A stretch of DNA of 64,000 nt from Chrysomallon squamiferum (Eukaryota > Mollusca > Gastropoda > Neomphalida > Peltospiridae), in NCBI GenBank assembly GCA_012295275.1, contig CM022670.1:18373698-18437697 (forward strand), read 5' to 3'. Numbering within the stretch: position 1 is the stretch's first letter; every line of letters starts with the position of its first letter. A model generated the notes under the pieces. It was not told where the DNA came from and ran no database searches. It saw only the letters and a list, made by a program, of their open reading frames with translations. A program made the position numbers and the translations under genes. This document shows, piece after piece, positions 12,701 through 25,164 of the stretch.

Positions 12701-13065
12701 AATTACAGGATAATCACTGATAATAGTATAAATTATTAATACACTTTTTATGATGGTATCAGATTATACTCTATGGTAAGAATGCAATTAATAGGTTTGT
12801 AAGTTTATATAATGTGTTAAAATAACCAACATTATTTTCCTTTTAACATCTCCTAATTATCATACTTTAATTTGACTTTTTAAAATTTATTTTCAGATTT
12901 AACAACGGATGGATGATAAAAATAGGGCGTGGTCTGGATATTTACAAAGGAACTGAAAATAATTTTTCTATTGGATTTTGTGATTTTGATTTAAGACGTT
13001 GCCATGAAACAACCGTGGACATTTTTCATAGCAAAAACATCAAAACACTGGATGAGCAAAGTTGA
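9738..13065 (+). CDS. MITD1: MIT domain-containing protein 1
   Basis: Six coding exons: 9738-9885, 10583-10684, 11240-11376, 11711-11797, 12238-12347 and 12897-13065. They total 753 nt and 250 residues, against 249 in human MITD1. Residues about 8-85 form the MIT three-helix domain. From about residue 95 the MITD1-specific phospholipase-D-like domain follows, with signatures [24 protein letters not shown] and [19 protein letters not shown]1 binds ESCRT-III CHMP tails and membranes and helps regulate abscission in cytokinesis. The exon 4 donor reads CAG then GCAATT, so intron 4 is apparently of GC-AG type; the spliced length then matches the family. A non-coding upstream exon is likely, since an acceptor sits at 9708-9709. 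Confidence 0.95.
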
Positions 13066-13885
13066 CATCTTTTTTTGTTATTTCAGAATCAAATAACTTT
13101 GCAGGGATTTTGTATATATATATTTTTTTAAAATAAGTACAGAAATTTAATTCAAATAGTGTTATAGTTTCAAGTCATTGCATGTTCAGTAATTCATAGG
13201 TATGTAACTCATATTCAAAATTAGTCAGGTTGGTTTGACTGATATATATTTTGCTGCATTATTTTAAATATTCATGGGTTATATAAGAAATGTATTTTTG
13301 AAATAAGTAAGAAAATATGTAATTATCTGTGATGTTTTGACATGAAATAGTTACAGAATTTTATTTCTTTATTTTTGTGTTCACCGCATCTAGACAAACA
13401 AGAACAGATTGGTAATCACCTAGGTGTTTATTAATTACAGATAAAACAATTTGTAGTCAATAATTACAATTCACTGATTTCAGATAGGTATTGTTCCTCA
13501 GTAAAATTATGAAGCCCATCAACATTACTGTATTAACTACATCTATAGATATACATCACCTTATATATACATTGTAGAGTAAAGCACATTGCATCACTTG
13601 CAAAATAAGAATTGTTTCCCTTTAACAGAAAGTTTTTAAAATTTCATCATGTGATATTTATCACCAAGTATTTGTTTCCTGGTGTAAAAATGAGTTTCCC
13701 ACCACCACTACTATTTTTTCAGCTTGAAACATTTATACATTTTACATGTTTTTCTAAGCCATTTTATAATTAAGTAATGTAATTATTTTCTCTTTTCTGT
13801 TATTACATGCAGGAAAGTTGTTTTTTATTAATGTATTTTGTGCAGTTTAAACTTGTTTTTTATTTATGTATTTTGTGCAGTTTTT

Positions 13886-13891
13886 AATAAA
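13886..13891 (+). terminator. Candidate MITD1 polyadenylation signal
   Basis: AATAAA about 820 bases after the MITD1 stop codon, followed by T-rich sequence. An alternative signal cannot be excluded. Confidence 0.4.
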
Positions 13892-14681
13892 TTCATTATA
13901 ATTCATAAATCTTTGTTTTATTTGAGAATATACAGTATAGATTACAAATATTAATACTATATGTTGATTCCTTTTAAAAATTTCAAGATAATAAACATTG
14001 TTTCATATATAAAATAAAATAATGACAGACAGAAATAATTATTTCAAACTTGCTACCTTTTCAAAGACTTGACATTTTTGTATGTGAATATGACTTGTCA
14101 TCACATTAAAACGTAAGATAATTTCTCCATGTAATTTTCATATTAATTTATTGTCATACTTTATTACTAAGACTGATTGCATTTAAAAAAAAAAACAAGA
14201 AGAAGCAAACAACAAGTCATGTGTTTGTACCACCAAGATAACCTAAAATCATTGTGACACAGCACTCGGATCTAATTTTAAACTTACACATATTATTTAT
14301 TATTTACAAATCACTGGAGGTTTAAAAACAAGAAAACATTTTTTTTCAAAGGGAAAAAACAGTTTTATTGTCATCAGCATTTATTGATCACAAACACAAA
14401 ATAATTATGCACAAATGTATATTACATTTTGTAAGGTAAAATAAAAGTAGTAAGTGCCAGTGTACCGCCAGCAAAAGAAAACATAAATATTCTAATCTAT
14501 TTAAACAGTTAAAAACAAAAAAATGCAAATGCACTAATTGCAAGTAATACAAGTATAAAGTTTTATATTTTGATGGAAAATTATCTTTGGATTCAATCTT
14601 TATTATTTTTATTGAAAACAAAAATTATAAATGCCTCATTTTGTATAAATGTTAAGTGTAATGTATAAATTTCATTACACA

Positions 14682-14717
<36 letters not shown>

Positions 14718-16712
14718 TATTATTCTTTAAGAGATTTTGTCTCTAATGATTAATAAAAGCCAATTATTAATATCCATAAATTGGGAAAATTATAAAGATA
14801 CATAGTGAGTAACTCATTTTAGGTGACAGATTCATTGGTGGGGATTTTGCCTGTAAAGACTAATGTTATGATACACTGAATGTTCTTTATACATCAGCAT
14901 CAGTTTAAATGCATTGTTTATTTGAAGACTGCTATGAAATGAAATTTCATTAAGTTGCTATCAATGACTGCTTCAATATCTCCCTCTGATGTACAACACA
15001 TCTATATTATTTTCCATCACCTTGTACTCAGTATAAATGCTATCCACTAAGCGTGGACAAGGATTCACCAAACTGATAAATAATGCGGACAACAGCAAAA
15101 AAAATTGGTTAAAAAGCTGACATCTTTATATAATGACCAAACATGCTTTCATTTGAGAAGACCAATAATGAAACAACATTAAAATTATAATAGTTATCAG
15201 CGCTAACAATATAAATTAAAAAAACCCGTTATATATGGGGCAGATCTAGTTGAACTAACATATTAAAGAATATTGCAGTAATAAATATTATAAGAATTGC
15301 TTCCTGAGGTATTTAAATGACAAAACATCCATGTCTACCTGATGAGTCTTGAAGGTTTGGTTCAATGGTTTTCCCATTTGGGATCAAACATTTTATGTAA
15401 AGTTATAATATTTTTTATTTTTTTTTTTAATTTTTTTTTTTTTTGTAATTATAGATTAAATTTGGATGCAATCTGAGGTGAGAAGTGAACAAAATGAGAA
15501 AATTCACAAGAAGTCAGTCATTTTAGGTGATTTGTCAAAAGCCTACAGAACATCCCCAATACATTTAAAACTAATAGCACTAAAATGATCAAGTTCATGA
15601 CATAAAAGCTTTGTAAGTAGATGCAGTTATATGAAATATGTTGTCTGAAATTCTGCTGACACAATTGAAAACATTTATAAAAAAAAAGTTGTCTGACCTA
15701 GCCTACTGTTTTTATGAAGTCCATTTAAAAAGATTTATAAATTTATTATATAAATAAGCATCATATCTGTGGAAAATTTTCTGTTTCATTTTTAATACAT
15801 TTTCTTTACTAACCTGTCACTGAATTTTCTACAGTGTTTGTAGATGAGGTTGGTTATTTGTAACTTTGTTATCATGTTATTAGTAAACACTGAATTATGT
15901 GGTTTAGCAAAAGAACATCATCCAATGAAATAATCGTGTTAGTCATGGTTACTGCCTAGCATTTCATTAACAGAAAACTATTAGGAAAACATTCCATTGA
16001 ACTCATTTGCAGATCCATTGGTGTTAGTGGATATGAACCTTTCTCTGTTCACATAAGATATTTTCACCAATTTCAAAGCAATTAACTGAACACATGAGAA
16101 ACAATTTTCTCTTTGCTGTCATATATTTATAATTGTTAAGTGTTAAGATCTACTTTTCAACATTATTTCTTACACTGCTAAATATTTATCCATGAAGACT
16201 GTGAGATCCCACTTGGTTACACATTCTAGATCTGCACCTGCAAATTATCCAGTATGTTATACTTCAGCTTAGTATGATGTTAACTGTAGAGAAAACACCA
16301 CTTTGAGACTGCAACACATTTAGGCTCTGAAAACAAACTTTGGTGGATTAACATGTTATTTCCTCATGTTTGATCTTGGACCATCTCCTGCCAGTTTAAT
16401 TACATCTATAACTGTCTCTCAGTCTGAAATAAAAATCATACAAAAATCATTGATGTCATTAGTGAGGACAAAACTGAGACAAAATCATCTAATGTTTATT
16501 TTTACCATAATAATAGGAAAGAATAAATTATATTTCCAATACCTGACTTTCATTAATACATATACTGATATAGAGACATTGTCAAACAGGTTTTGCTTTT
16601 TAACAAACACTGACACACAGTCCCAGACACATATATAAACACACATACATGCACACAAATACACACAGAGAAAATGAGACACTTGTACAAGACTTACCAC
16701 TTCGGAAATGCT
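13892..16712. other. Convergent 3' flank between MITD1 and F-box gene
   Basis: No coding exon seen. A minus-strand AATAAA (plus TTTATT at 14364-14369) could end the F-box transcript, which would give that gene a 3' UTR of about 2.3 kb. An (AT)n tract lies at about 14686-14714. Confidence 0.4.
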
Positions 16713-18146
16713 TTAGGTTCCCAGTTTCCAAATACGTTCTGTACTGAGACTCCATCTGTAGCCCATGATTTCACTCACTTTAGTTTTCAAGGTTTCTAAC
16801 ACAGCTTTCCTCTGATCAACATCTTCATGAAATTCTGTAAGACTGACCAAGAACAGATCACCATTCTGTCGTGTACCCACAACTTTGTCCGAGTTATCTT
16901 CTTGTTTTTCCTGAGTCACCAAAGCTGATTCCAGAAACTTAAATGTCCACCATTTTCTCCGTCTCAAATGAGCAAGTTTCACCACTGTTGTGTGATGAAC
17001 TTGTCCAAAAAACACTAAGTTTGTAACATTTGTACAGTTTTCTATCAAATTCACAAGAACCTGGTCACATGATACGCTCTCACAGTAAGATTCAAACCTG
17101 ACCAAAGTGTCACTGTATTTCTCACTAATGGTAGATATGATTTCCTCATCTATTCTAGAGTGTTCCAGAAATATAATTGTTTCCAGAGGTATTTCTTTCA
17201 ACAGCACAATGTCCATATCCAAAGGTTTTACTCTGTTCATGACTAACATTTTAACTCTGACATCAGGACTATGGTCAGTGAATGTTTTCCAAGATGATGA
17301 TGATAGAACAGGAAATTGGTGCTTTAATGTTTGATCAGACTTGATTATCAAGATCTCAAGCTTTTGGAATCTTGATCTTCTTGATCGTGCCATTTCCAGA
17401 AGAAGTTCATCGCTAAGCATCTGAAGTCTCAATGACAGATGTGTCAAACTTTCAAAATGACTCACAATTTTCACAGTTTCTTGTGGAGTTGGGAACTCTT
17501 GATTTCTTTCCACCCAGCCATCTGCTTCATCAATCCAAAATACTTTGAGGTTTCTTAAATTTTTTGTGTCATCATTTCCCAACAGTGACCGAAGAATGTC
17601 CACTTCTGGTGTGACCTCTGGGTCGTCCATTCGAAATGGCCAAGACAACAGGCTGAAAGTGTGCAACTGACCAGCCTTTTTTACCAAATTTGCTACTGGA
17701 ATCAAATAATTTACAGCAGAGAGAGTATTCTGATCCAGTTTGAAAATGTTGGGAATAATTGTTGCTTTTACTGTCAACAAATGCAGTCGACAGTTTTCAG
17801 CCAATGTTACAAGAAACTGTGGCCACAAGTCAGGAAACTCCAAGAAATAACCCAGTGTTATTATCTTCAAGTACTGAACATTTCGACCATATTTTTCAAT
17901 AATTTTATAATATTTGTCCAAGATTTTTGGATCAAATTTAGGGTTTTGGTGATATTTAATTGGTATTCTGGAGCTGCAGTAAGCACCTGACACAATCACA
18001 TCCAAGTATCTCCAAAGAGATGGGTGACAAAAAACCATACTGAGCCTTTTACATGTAAGAGAAAAGTTGAATCTGTCTCTCAGAGACAAATATTCCATAA
18101 TGGTCACCAAAACAGTTTCTGGCAAAGTTGTTACATTTTGATCCAT
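16713..18146 (-). CDS. F-box protein of FBXO33/FBXO39 type, minus-strand copy
   Basis: A single-exon coding region of 477 residues. The start MDQNVTTLPE was chosen because the F-box begins at residue 7 and an acceptor (TTTTCAG on the minus strand, exon from 18161) lies just upstream. The F-box covers residues about 7-47 (LPETVLVTIMEYLSLRDR, SLTCKRL, HPSLWRYLDV). The rest resembles the leucine-rich C-terminal region of FBXO33/FBXO39, for example HFESLTHLSLRLQMLSDELL and later LKEIPLETIIFL. Such proteins bind SKP1 and recruit substrates to an SCF ubiquitin ligase. A non-coding first exon probably ends at 21391, where a strong donor GAG then GTGAGT occurs. It is paralogous to the plus-strand copy at 22402 but has about 70 to 80 extra C-terminal residues. 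Exact orthology is uncertain. Confidence 0.85.
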   Translation of the reverse strand: MDQNVTTLPETVLVTIMEYLSLRDRFNFSLTCKRLSMVFCHPSLWRYLDVIVSGAYCSSRIPIKYHQNPKFDPKILDKYYKIIEKYGRNVQYLKIITLGYFLEFPDLWPQFLVTLAENCRLHLLTVKATIIPNIFKLDQNTLSAVNYLIPVANLVKKAGQLHTFSLLSWPFRMDDPEVTPEVDILRSLLGNDDTKNLRNLKVFWIDEADGWVERNQEFPTPQETVKIVSHFESLTHLSLRLQMLSDELLLEMARSRRSRFQKLEILIIKSDQTLKHQFPVLSSSSWKTFTDHSPDVRVKMLVMNRVKPLDMDIVLLKEIPLETIIFLEHSRIDEEIISTISEKYSDTLVRFESYCESVSCDQVLVNLIENCTNVTNLVFFGQVHHTTVVKLAHLRRRKWWTFKFLESALVTQEKQEDNSDKVVGTRQNGDLFLVSLTEFHEDVDQRKAVLETLKTKVSEIMGYRWSLSTERIWKLGT

Positions 18147-18161
18147 TGTGGAACTTTCACT

Positions 18162-21100
18162 CTGAAAATAAAAAACAAAAAAAAAAAAAAAAAAAAGTAT
18201 TTTATAATTAATAGTAAAACAAAAAGAACTAGTAACATTATTACTATTAGTGAGGTAACTTTGTAACAAATGATAGTAATAGATGCAACAAAAGCACTAT
18301 GTGATAGTAATAGTTATATTATAGTAATATTATATAATATTATTTGCTTTGTAGTGGAGTATAATTCATTGCACTGCAGTAAAATTTAAGCATTTTCAGT
18401 TTTTAAGAAAAACTGTGTTATATAAACTGCCCAATTACAGCAATCACTGTGTAATAACAGTATCCTGTATTATTTGTTTTTAAAACTATACTTAAATAAA
18501 TGATATATACTGCAAGTTAATCACTTTAATATTGAATTCAATCAAAAATATAGTGAAAATCATTTTTAAAATGCTTTACCAACAGGTGACTTTGTTTCTT
18601 TTCCTTTGGGGATCAGAAAGAACAATAAAAACAGTGTTTATAAGTTGGTTTTGAATGTCAGAAAAAACAAGTATGCTGTTTTCTGAAGGGTACTAATCAC
18701 TATAAACATTTAAATTTAGCTTGACATAACCGTGGGTCTTAAAGAATGATATTCAAGCTTAGTCTTTTGTATATGAAATCACTATAAAACTGTCACCTAC
18801 ATTTTGTGACATAGACAGCAATTAATACTCTTATAAGGACACATACCAGGAAGAATTTCAAAGTGGACACAAGAAGAAAATAATGAATTAAAGAAAACAG
18901 AATGAAACAAAATAAAATATAACTGTGGCCCAGTGGGTTATTATGTTTAGAAATTTAAGAAACAAAATATTCCCATCATAAACAAACAGATTTTACTGAT
19001 TTTGTTTAGAAGGCCCCTTTGTGAATATCTCATTAAAGTAAGTGCTTACTTCTAGCATGCCAAGGCAATGTTGTTTCTTGTAAATAAAAGATTTACTCAC
19101 ACTGATCTGTAGGCAAAACTAATAAAATGTAGGACTACATTATTAACAACAACAGAAAAGGCTAAATAAATAAATAAAGCATTCTTATGGTGGAACATAA
19201 AATGTTCTCAGTTCTTATTTTATTTTATTTTATTTTTTTATTAAGCAAAAAACGTATAAACAATATCTTTGAGCTATATTGTATTACTATGACAGTCATG
19301 GTCTGGTGTGTTTTATTGTCATACAAATAGAACACAGATGTCAGTATATGTGTTTTCCAAATTATCTTACACTGCTGTAAAATAATACTCTACCTGAATA
19401 AATTGTTTCCTGGTAAAATGTTAATCATGAAAAAATAAATTAATGTTAAAGAGTTAAAGGCAAAACTCAGGTTTCTGACTGTCTGCCACTGGTCAGCTTT
19501 ACCAGATTTCATTTCTTTGTTGGTAACAGTTCTATTTTGAATAATCTGACTTCCAGTAGCTGACATGACTCATTCAAATGGTATGCAAAGTATGTTTCAT
19601 ATATTACCTTTAAAATGTTGTAAAATTATATTTAAGTTGTATTTAACAATATTCTGTTTGTTTTTATAAATATTTTATAATACAACTTAACTTTTTCTTA
19701 TCCAGGCCATTGTTTCATGACTTGCATAACAAAGGCCATAATATGTATGATTCTGTCTGTGATGTATACAAAACTTCCCTCGAAACACCACCAGTTTCAT
19801 TTCACATTATCAGACTGATGTTTTAATCACATATGAAATCACGGTAAATAAAATGTGTTGAGAGCACAGTTAAATAAATTGTTTCCTTCCTCCCTTGTGT
19901 TTTATAACAACATTTAATAATATTCTATTTTATAATTTATCAGCTATTTGTATTATTGTTATTATTTTGTGATTATTCTTCATATTACTATTTTATAATG
20001 AAGGGTCGAATATTTTTCAGTAACTGTGCGCTAGACATATTTGTAATCTAGTCATACTGATAAAAATCACAATGTGAGGACACGTAGTAATATCCCATGA
20101 TCACTTAGCAGTAAGAACAGGAATAAGAAATGTGCATGTGGTTTCAGTCCAGAACAACATTTGGTTATACTCTTCTTTTTTTATATATTCTTAAAATAAC
20201 ATTCGGCATATTATTGCTGTATTATAGAAACATACTATTTATAGTAATTATCTTTTTGAATAACATTTATTAATTTAATGTATAATTATTAACATTACAT
20301 TTTATTGTCATTGTGTTTTCTGACGTTTAAACATGTCGTCATTGTTGTTTTATTACATTTATAATTTAATAATACTGAACTTATTTATTATAATATTGAG
20401 TGATATTAATTATTCTGTCACTTATAAAAACATTTATTAGTTTTCTGTGTTTCATTATTATAGACATTTAAAATTTCACTTATAATAACAAATTAATATT
20501 TTACTGATCATTATCTTTTAATTACAGCAGTTAATATTTTTTTACATTTAGTAAATTACAAGCTGTATTTCACATCTTTCTTTGGGTATTGTTTTAGGTT
20601 ACAGGAATTAAAATTTTTAAACTGAGACAATCATTTATTCCCCTTGAATCTGTGGCTCCTTTTTCATTGTTTCTTTATGATTATCATATATCTTATTAAT
20701 TTAAAGAAAAAAAAAAAAGAGAAAAAAAAAAGCATTTAGTCTGATCTATATATTCGATAGACTGTTTTTGTGTTAATGCTATGTTTGTTTATTTACCGTT
20801 TTGTTTATATTACTATCATTAATACTAGTAGCAGTAAAAACTACATTCAACAATAATTACAGATTCATACAAATTAATTTAAATTTATATTTTTTTTCCC
20901 ATCCGTTTTTGTTCTAATTAGCATAAAAGATTAAGTTAAAATTATCCAGTTCTTTGAATTTGAAAGTTATTGCATCACTAATGTCTAATAACATTCGAAA
21001 ATAATGTCAGGTTTTCTGTCACGTTTCTTTATCTTTTTTTTTTTTTTTTTTTCTTAATGCAGAGGTTAAAATGTTATGAGAACGTATCGTGAAAAAACCC

Positions 21101-21390
21101 AAATAATATGAAGATTTAAATTTAAAAAACGTGATATGAATTGTGTTTGGGAAGGGAGATTTATTACGACTGTAACTAAGCAAGCGACCAGGCAGCCACT
21201 GAAAGTGAAACGTGATGTTAACAGAGCCGGTCTCTCGTGTTTATTAACCTATAATTTATTTGTATTTATTATTAAAAGCAAATCACTGTCTTAACACTGT
21301 CACAGGTTTATTAAAATGTATGCTGCAAATGAATATATTGTAAAATAATGGTCATAATCACTATAATTACAAACATAACGGATGACTCAC
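18162..21390 (-). other. Probable 5' UTR intron of minus-strand F-box gene
   Basis: This stretch is bounded by a minus-strand donor GTGAGT (plus 21385-21390) and an acceptor at 18162-18163. It holds no coding exon on either strand, only AT-rich sequence with poly-A and poly-T runs. Confidence 0.45.
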
Positions 21391-22401
21391 CTCGCGGCAC
21401 AACATTCACTTCCAAAAACCCCAAACAGCAGGTCGGTATGACCCAGATTCTATAAATAGATTGTTTGTTGTTGTTTTTTTTTTTTTTTGTTTTTTTAAAC
21501 AGAAAAACGTTATTCCAGAAACAACAAGTAGAACTATTCCTTACTTTATCACCATTTCGTACTTAGTCGATAACCTGCAAAATGAAAAACTAAAATGTTG
21601 ATTTATGTTTGCAGATGGCAGGCATGAGAAAGGAAATAACATTCTTAGATTCTAGACATGAATATGTCACAGCGCAGGATTTCTTGTGACCTGTAAATAC
21701 GGAAGGACAGAAAGAGGTTTGTCGAAAACTATTATTATTATTATTTTAATTATTTTCTATTTATTTTTTAGTACTGTAAGATCATTAAAATACTTTTTAG
21801 TTGTAGATATATTTTAAGATTAAAAGGTATATATGTATTTGAAATTAAAAAAAATTAAATAAATAAAAAAAAAAAAAAAAAAAAAAATGATAAAAAGAAC
21901 CTCTGAATATTATTGCTCTACAAACAATCCAAACATTTACGGAAAGAATCGATGGTTTCCGAATGTGGTTCGGAAATTAACTACAATTTAATTGAATTTT
22001 AAAACTGGATTTCCTCCCATACTCAAACTACGCAGAACTACATCCAGCAATTAATATAAGTTATTTTATTAATAAATAAATAAATAAATAAATAAGAACA
22101 AGGAAGCAGCTTCCGTGTATATATAAAATAATTCTTATAAATATATAAAGCAAAGGCTAGATATAAAATAATTTCACTTCAGATTTTTATAAATTAGATC
22201 AATATTTTTTCAAATATAGTGAGTTTCTTTGTTAACAGCTGCATAGATAACGTTCAGGTAATACTGAAATAATAAAAAGTTAATATCCCTGTCTAAAAAG
22301 TTGGTGACTGTTAGAAATATCCAGAAATAATTAATCTGTTTTTTTATCATCTTCAGAAAGTCTATTTTACTATTTACTTAATTCTGTTATAGTCAAAAGT
22401 A
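21391..22401. promoter_or_regulatory. Divergent promoter region of the F-box pair
   Basis: The two F-box genes point away from each other here. A candidate non-coding exon of the minus gene starts upward from 21391. The plus gene has an acceptor (GTTATAG at about 22386-22392) shortly before its start codon. It may have a non-coding exon ending near 21716, where GAG precedes GTTTGT. Poly-T (about 21475-21490), poly-A (about 21867-21887) and (AAAT)n (about 22072-22095) tracts interrupt the region. Confidence 0.4.
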
Positions 22402-23565
22402 ATGGAAGCCGACTTCAGTTCATTGCCAGAAATTGTCTGGGTTAAAGTAATGGCAAATCTCACTCTTCGAGACCGGCATTCTCTGTCTTTAACCTGCCAT
22501 GCACTATATTCTGTTTTCATTCATCCATCGCTTTGGAAGACTGTGAAAATATTTCTTCTAGGAGGAAATAACAATTTTGGTCCCTGTAAAACATTCATGT
22601 CAAAAGCATGCTTGAAGATGATTGAACGGTTTGGACAATTTTTTCAAGATGTTACAATAAAAATATTGGGTCATATTATCAGCATTGATTCAGATACAAA
22701 TTTAGTTATTGGATATATGGCTGAAAAGTGTCGCCTGGAAACTCTAACGCTTGAAGCTGGTCAGTTGGTATCAAGGTTTCACCTTGGTGGAATGAAACCA
22801 CAAGAAGCTGCTCTATTGGCATTAGTTGCAATAGTTAGTAAGGCGTGCAAATTGCGGAAAATTAATGTTATATCCTGGCCTATGTATCCAGATATGTTTC
22901 GGAATTCGACGTTAAATATTTTTGAGATAATGATGAAAAATGAAAAGATTAAAAATCTTGAATCTCTCAGTTTGTTCTGGAATAAAGGGAGCTGGTCGGA
23001 ACGAAAACCGCTGCTACCTTCACCTAGTTATGTCCTTCGAATGATACATCACTTCAGACAACTCACCCATCTTGCTCTTCGACTGGCCATGTTGGACAGT
23101 TCTGTGATGCATGAAATTGCCGAATCAAACCGAGCGAAACTTCAATTACTACAAGTTTTTGTTGATTCCTCCGATGAAATATCTCACATTTCTACACAGG
23201 ACTGGCAAGATCTTAAACGTTCCTGTCCAGAATTGCAAGTAGAAGTTGCCATAATGGCTCAAGTCCGACATTTTGATTTGAGTACTATTTTAACTCCAAA
23301 AACTCCTCTGACATCAATAACCTTTTTAAAGTATTCTACCTGCAATGAACAGCTCTTAAATTCTTTAGCTAACATGTACCATGCTAGTTTAAAGGATTTT
23401 TTTAGTCACTGTCAAATGTCGAACATTGACGAATCTTTGGCAGATTTCACAACAAAATGTAATCATCTGGTAAAACTAGTTGTCACACAGGAATTAGAGC
23501 AAGAAACGGTTTCTCACATAAAATCACTGCACGAATGGAGTCAGTTATATTTGAGGGTGAAGTGA
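22402..23565 (+). CDS. F-box protein of FBXO33/FBXO39 type, plus-strand copy
   Basis: A single-exon coding region of 387 residues. The F-box covers residues about 7-47 (LPEIVWVKVMANLTLRDR, SLSLTCHALYSVF, HPSLWKTVKI), nearly the same pattern as in the minus-strand copy. Shared downstream landmarks are HFRQLTHLALRLAMLDSSVM and FDLSTILTPKTPLTSITFL. It ends with SLHEWSQLYLRVK, so it lacks the long C-terminal tail of its neighbour. As an SCF adaptor it would present substrates for ubiquitination; no substrate can be named. The start fits the first Met after a predicted acceptor. Head-to-head placement and lack of coding introns in both copies suggest an inverted duplication. Confidence 0.85.
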   Translation: MEADFSSLPEIVWVKVMANLTLRDRHSLSLTCHALYSVFIHPSLWKTVKIFLLGGNNNFGPCKTFMSKACLKMIERFGQFFQDVTIKILGHIISIDSDTNLVIGYMAEKCRLETLTLEAGQLVSRFHLGGMKPQEAALLALVAIVSKACKLRKINVISWPMYPDMFRNSTLNIFEIMMKNEKIKNLESLSLFWNKGSWSERKPLLPSPSYVLRMIHHFRQLTHLALRLAMLDSSVMHEIAESNRAKLQLLQVFVDSSDEISHISTQDWQDLKRSCPELQVEVAIMAQVRHFDLSTILTPKTPLTSITFLKYSTCNEQLLNSLANMYHASLKDFFSHCQMSNIDESLADFTTKCNHLVKLVVTQELEQETVSHIKSLHEWSQLYLRVK

Positions 23566-24437
23566 AAAACAAAAGAGAAGACAAAACATCAAATAATCAT
23601 AGTTCAGAAACCACTGATCTGTCAGTCTCATAAATTATCTTTATAATACTAATATTCAAACTATAATAACAAACGTAACAACATTAAAAGTACTTTGGTA
23701 TAATCGTTTGCCAGTATTAACTACTATCATTAATAATAATAATACCAGTATTAATCATTACTTCTACTCTAGTTATATTACAATACAGTTCTTCTGTGAC
23801 TTCTTTTACACCTGCTATACCATTATTACTGTCATTACTGTCATTACATAGTAATTCTAATATTATCACTATAACCATAGTTATCACCTGCCTTAATACT
23901 ACTAATGCTGCTGTCATGGTCACAAAGATCCCACTACATTGTTACTGTGACATAAAACTGAAGACAGTGATTATAGTTAATCTTTATAATATATATTTGT
24001 CATGAGGAATAACTGGATAAAAATAGTTACTTGCATAATGAGTTTTAGATAAAACATAGTAATACAGTTTCCTAAAGCTAAAATCAGAAAATAACAATTA
24101 TTTTTGCTTAAAAACCCTGAGGGAAAAAACAACACACTAATGAAAACAAATAAATCAAAATTTATAGTGTATAATTCAGATCTTTTTTTTTTTTTTTCAA
24201 ACTGAACTTACAAAATACAGAAAAAATCCCGTGCCAACAGTTCTGATGCAATAATCGATCTTTTTACTTTTCGATGTCAAATAATTTTATTTATTCTCTC
24301 AAAATACGTTTATTTTTGTTTTCCCCTATTGTGAACTGGCCCATCCTAAATACCTTTCGCAAAAATCTGATGAAATGATCAAAATAAATGTACTGCGAAA
24401 AAGCTCGAAATTCTGAGTCTAATATAATCTGTATACG
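23566..24437. other. Intergenic stretch
   Basis: No gene seen. AT-rich and ATT/ACT-rich low-complexity sequence, probably including the 3' UTR of the plus-strand F-box gene. Confidence 0.4.
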
Positions 24438-24540
24438 GCAATATTTACAGTTGTTGCATGTTTGCAAATAAGGTATATATAATGTACAAACCAAACGAGT
24501 TCAGTATTGCCGTCTTTTCATAAAAGCCTGAAAGTGAAAG
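24438..24540 (+). promoter_or_regulatory. TATA promoter of orphan gene 1
   Basis: The TATA box TATATATAA is at 24474-24482, 169 bp before the start codon. The preceding block (from 24438, GCAATATTTACAG, then TTGTTGCATG, then GCAAATAAGG) matches the block before the TATA box of the next gene at 26624-26672. A second matching block, GTCTTTT followed by GAAAGTGAAAG, lies at 24512-24540, near the expected transcript start. Confidence 0.7.
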
Positions 24541-24642
24541 AAATTAAAGGCATCGTTTCGGGTCGTGTTCAATAGAATTCGCGACAGAAATTCATTAACT
24601 GTTGTCAGATATAAAAAATAGAAGTCCACAACGAACAAAAGA

Positions 24643-25164
24643 ATGGAGGATCGAAACAGTGAATTTTACAAAGATAAAATGACCCAGCCATCTTTCGAAA
24701 GTAAATGCCCAGCACAAACGAACGCGGACACAGAAACTGATGATAATTTTCAAAGAAAACGAAGATATCGATTTCACTGGCACCAGTGTAAAAAGGATTT
24801 CAAACGAAATTGTGTTAATAACGAAAACATGGACGACCGCCATTGTAAGGTGGAAGAAAATGATTATAAAAGCACTTTTCGCCAAAGAATGCATCACAGA
24901 CGACAGATGTGGCGTCACTACTGGGAAAATTATGATCATCCTAAAATATCGGCGGAGAAAATAGCTATCACTGTGAACGGACAAACTACTTACGTGCCGA
25001 CAGTCGAACTTCCCGCGATGCCGCCTGCATTTTATTTTCCATTTGGACCCAGAAACAGAAATTTTGGACGCTGGCGAAATGCATGTACTAGCCACAACGG
25101 AAGAAACATTAGTGAAGATGATAAACCATTATTTAAAGAATTTGATTTTGTTCATGGTTCATAG
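24643..25164 (+). CDS. Orphan intronless gene 1, basic His/Trp/Arg-rich protein
   Basis: A 173-residue open frame with its own TATA promoter and a downstream polyadenylation signal. I do not recognise the protein. It has no signal peptide or membrane segment. Visible parts are an acidic start; a basic aromatic block at residues 33-53 (DDNFQ then RFHWHQCKKDF); a second block at 79-98 (FRQRMHHRRQMWRHYWENYD); a Val/Pro-rich segment at about 107-133; and FGPRNRNFGRWRN at 134-146. The two blocks recur in the neighbouring gene at 26837 (RFRWRQ and FRQRRRQRWQACWQND), so the two are paralogues with unrelated middles. The start is the first Met after the TATA box and lies at the same distance as in the paralogue. 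Confidence 0.75.
   Translation: MEDRNSEFYKDKMTQPSFESKCPAQTNADTETDDNFQRKRRYRFHWHQCKKDFKRNCVNNENMDDRHCKVEENDYKSTFRQRMHHRRQMWRHYWENYDHPKISAEKIAITVNGQTTYVPTVELPAMPPAFYFPFGPRNRNFGRWRNACTSHNGRNISEDDKPLFKEFDFVHGS

Noticed and set aside
18926-18937. TGGCCCAGTGGG, like a tRNA box A, with a near copy at 39493-39503
   Set aside because: No matching box B or further shared sequence was seen downstream of either site, so a tRNA gene or SINE is not supported.
24595-25095. A 166-codon frame antisense to orphan gene 1
   Set aside because: It overlaps a better-supported sense gene with promoter and polyadenylation signal, and shows no domain or promoter of its own.
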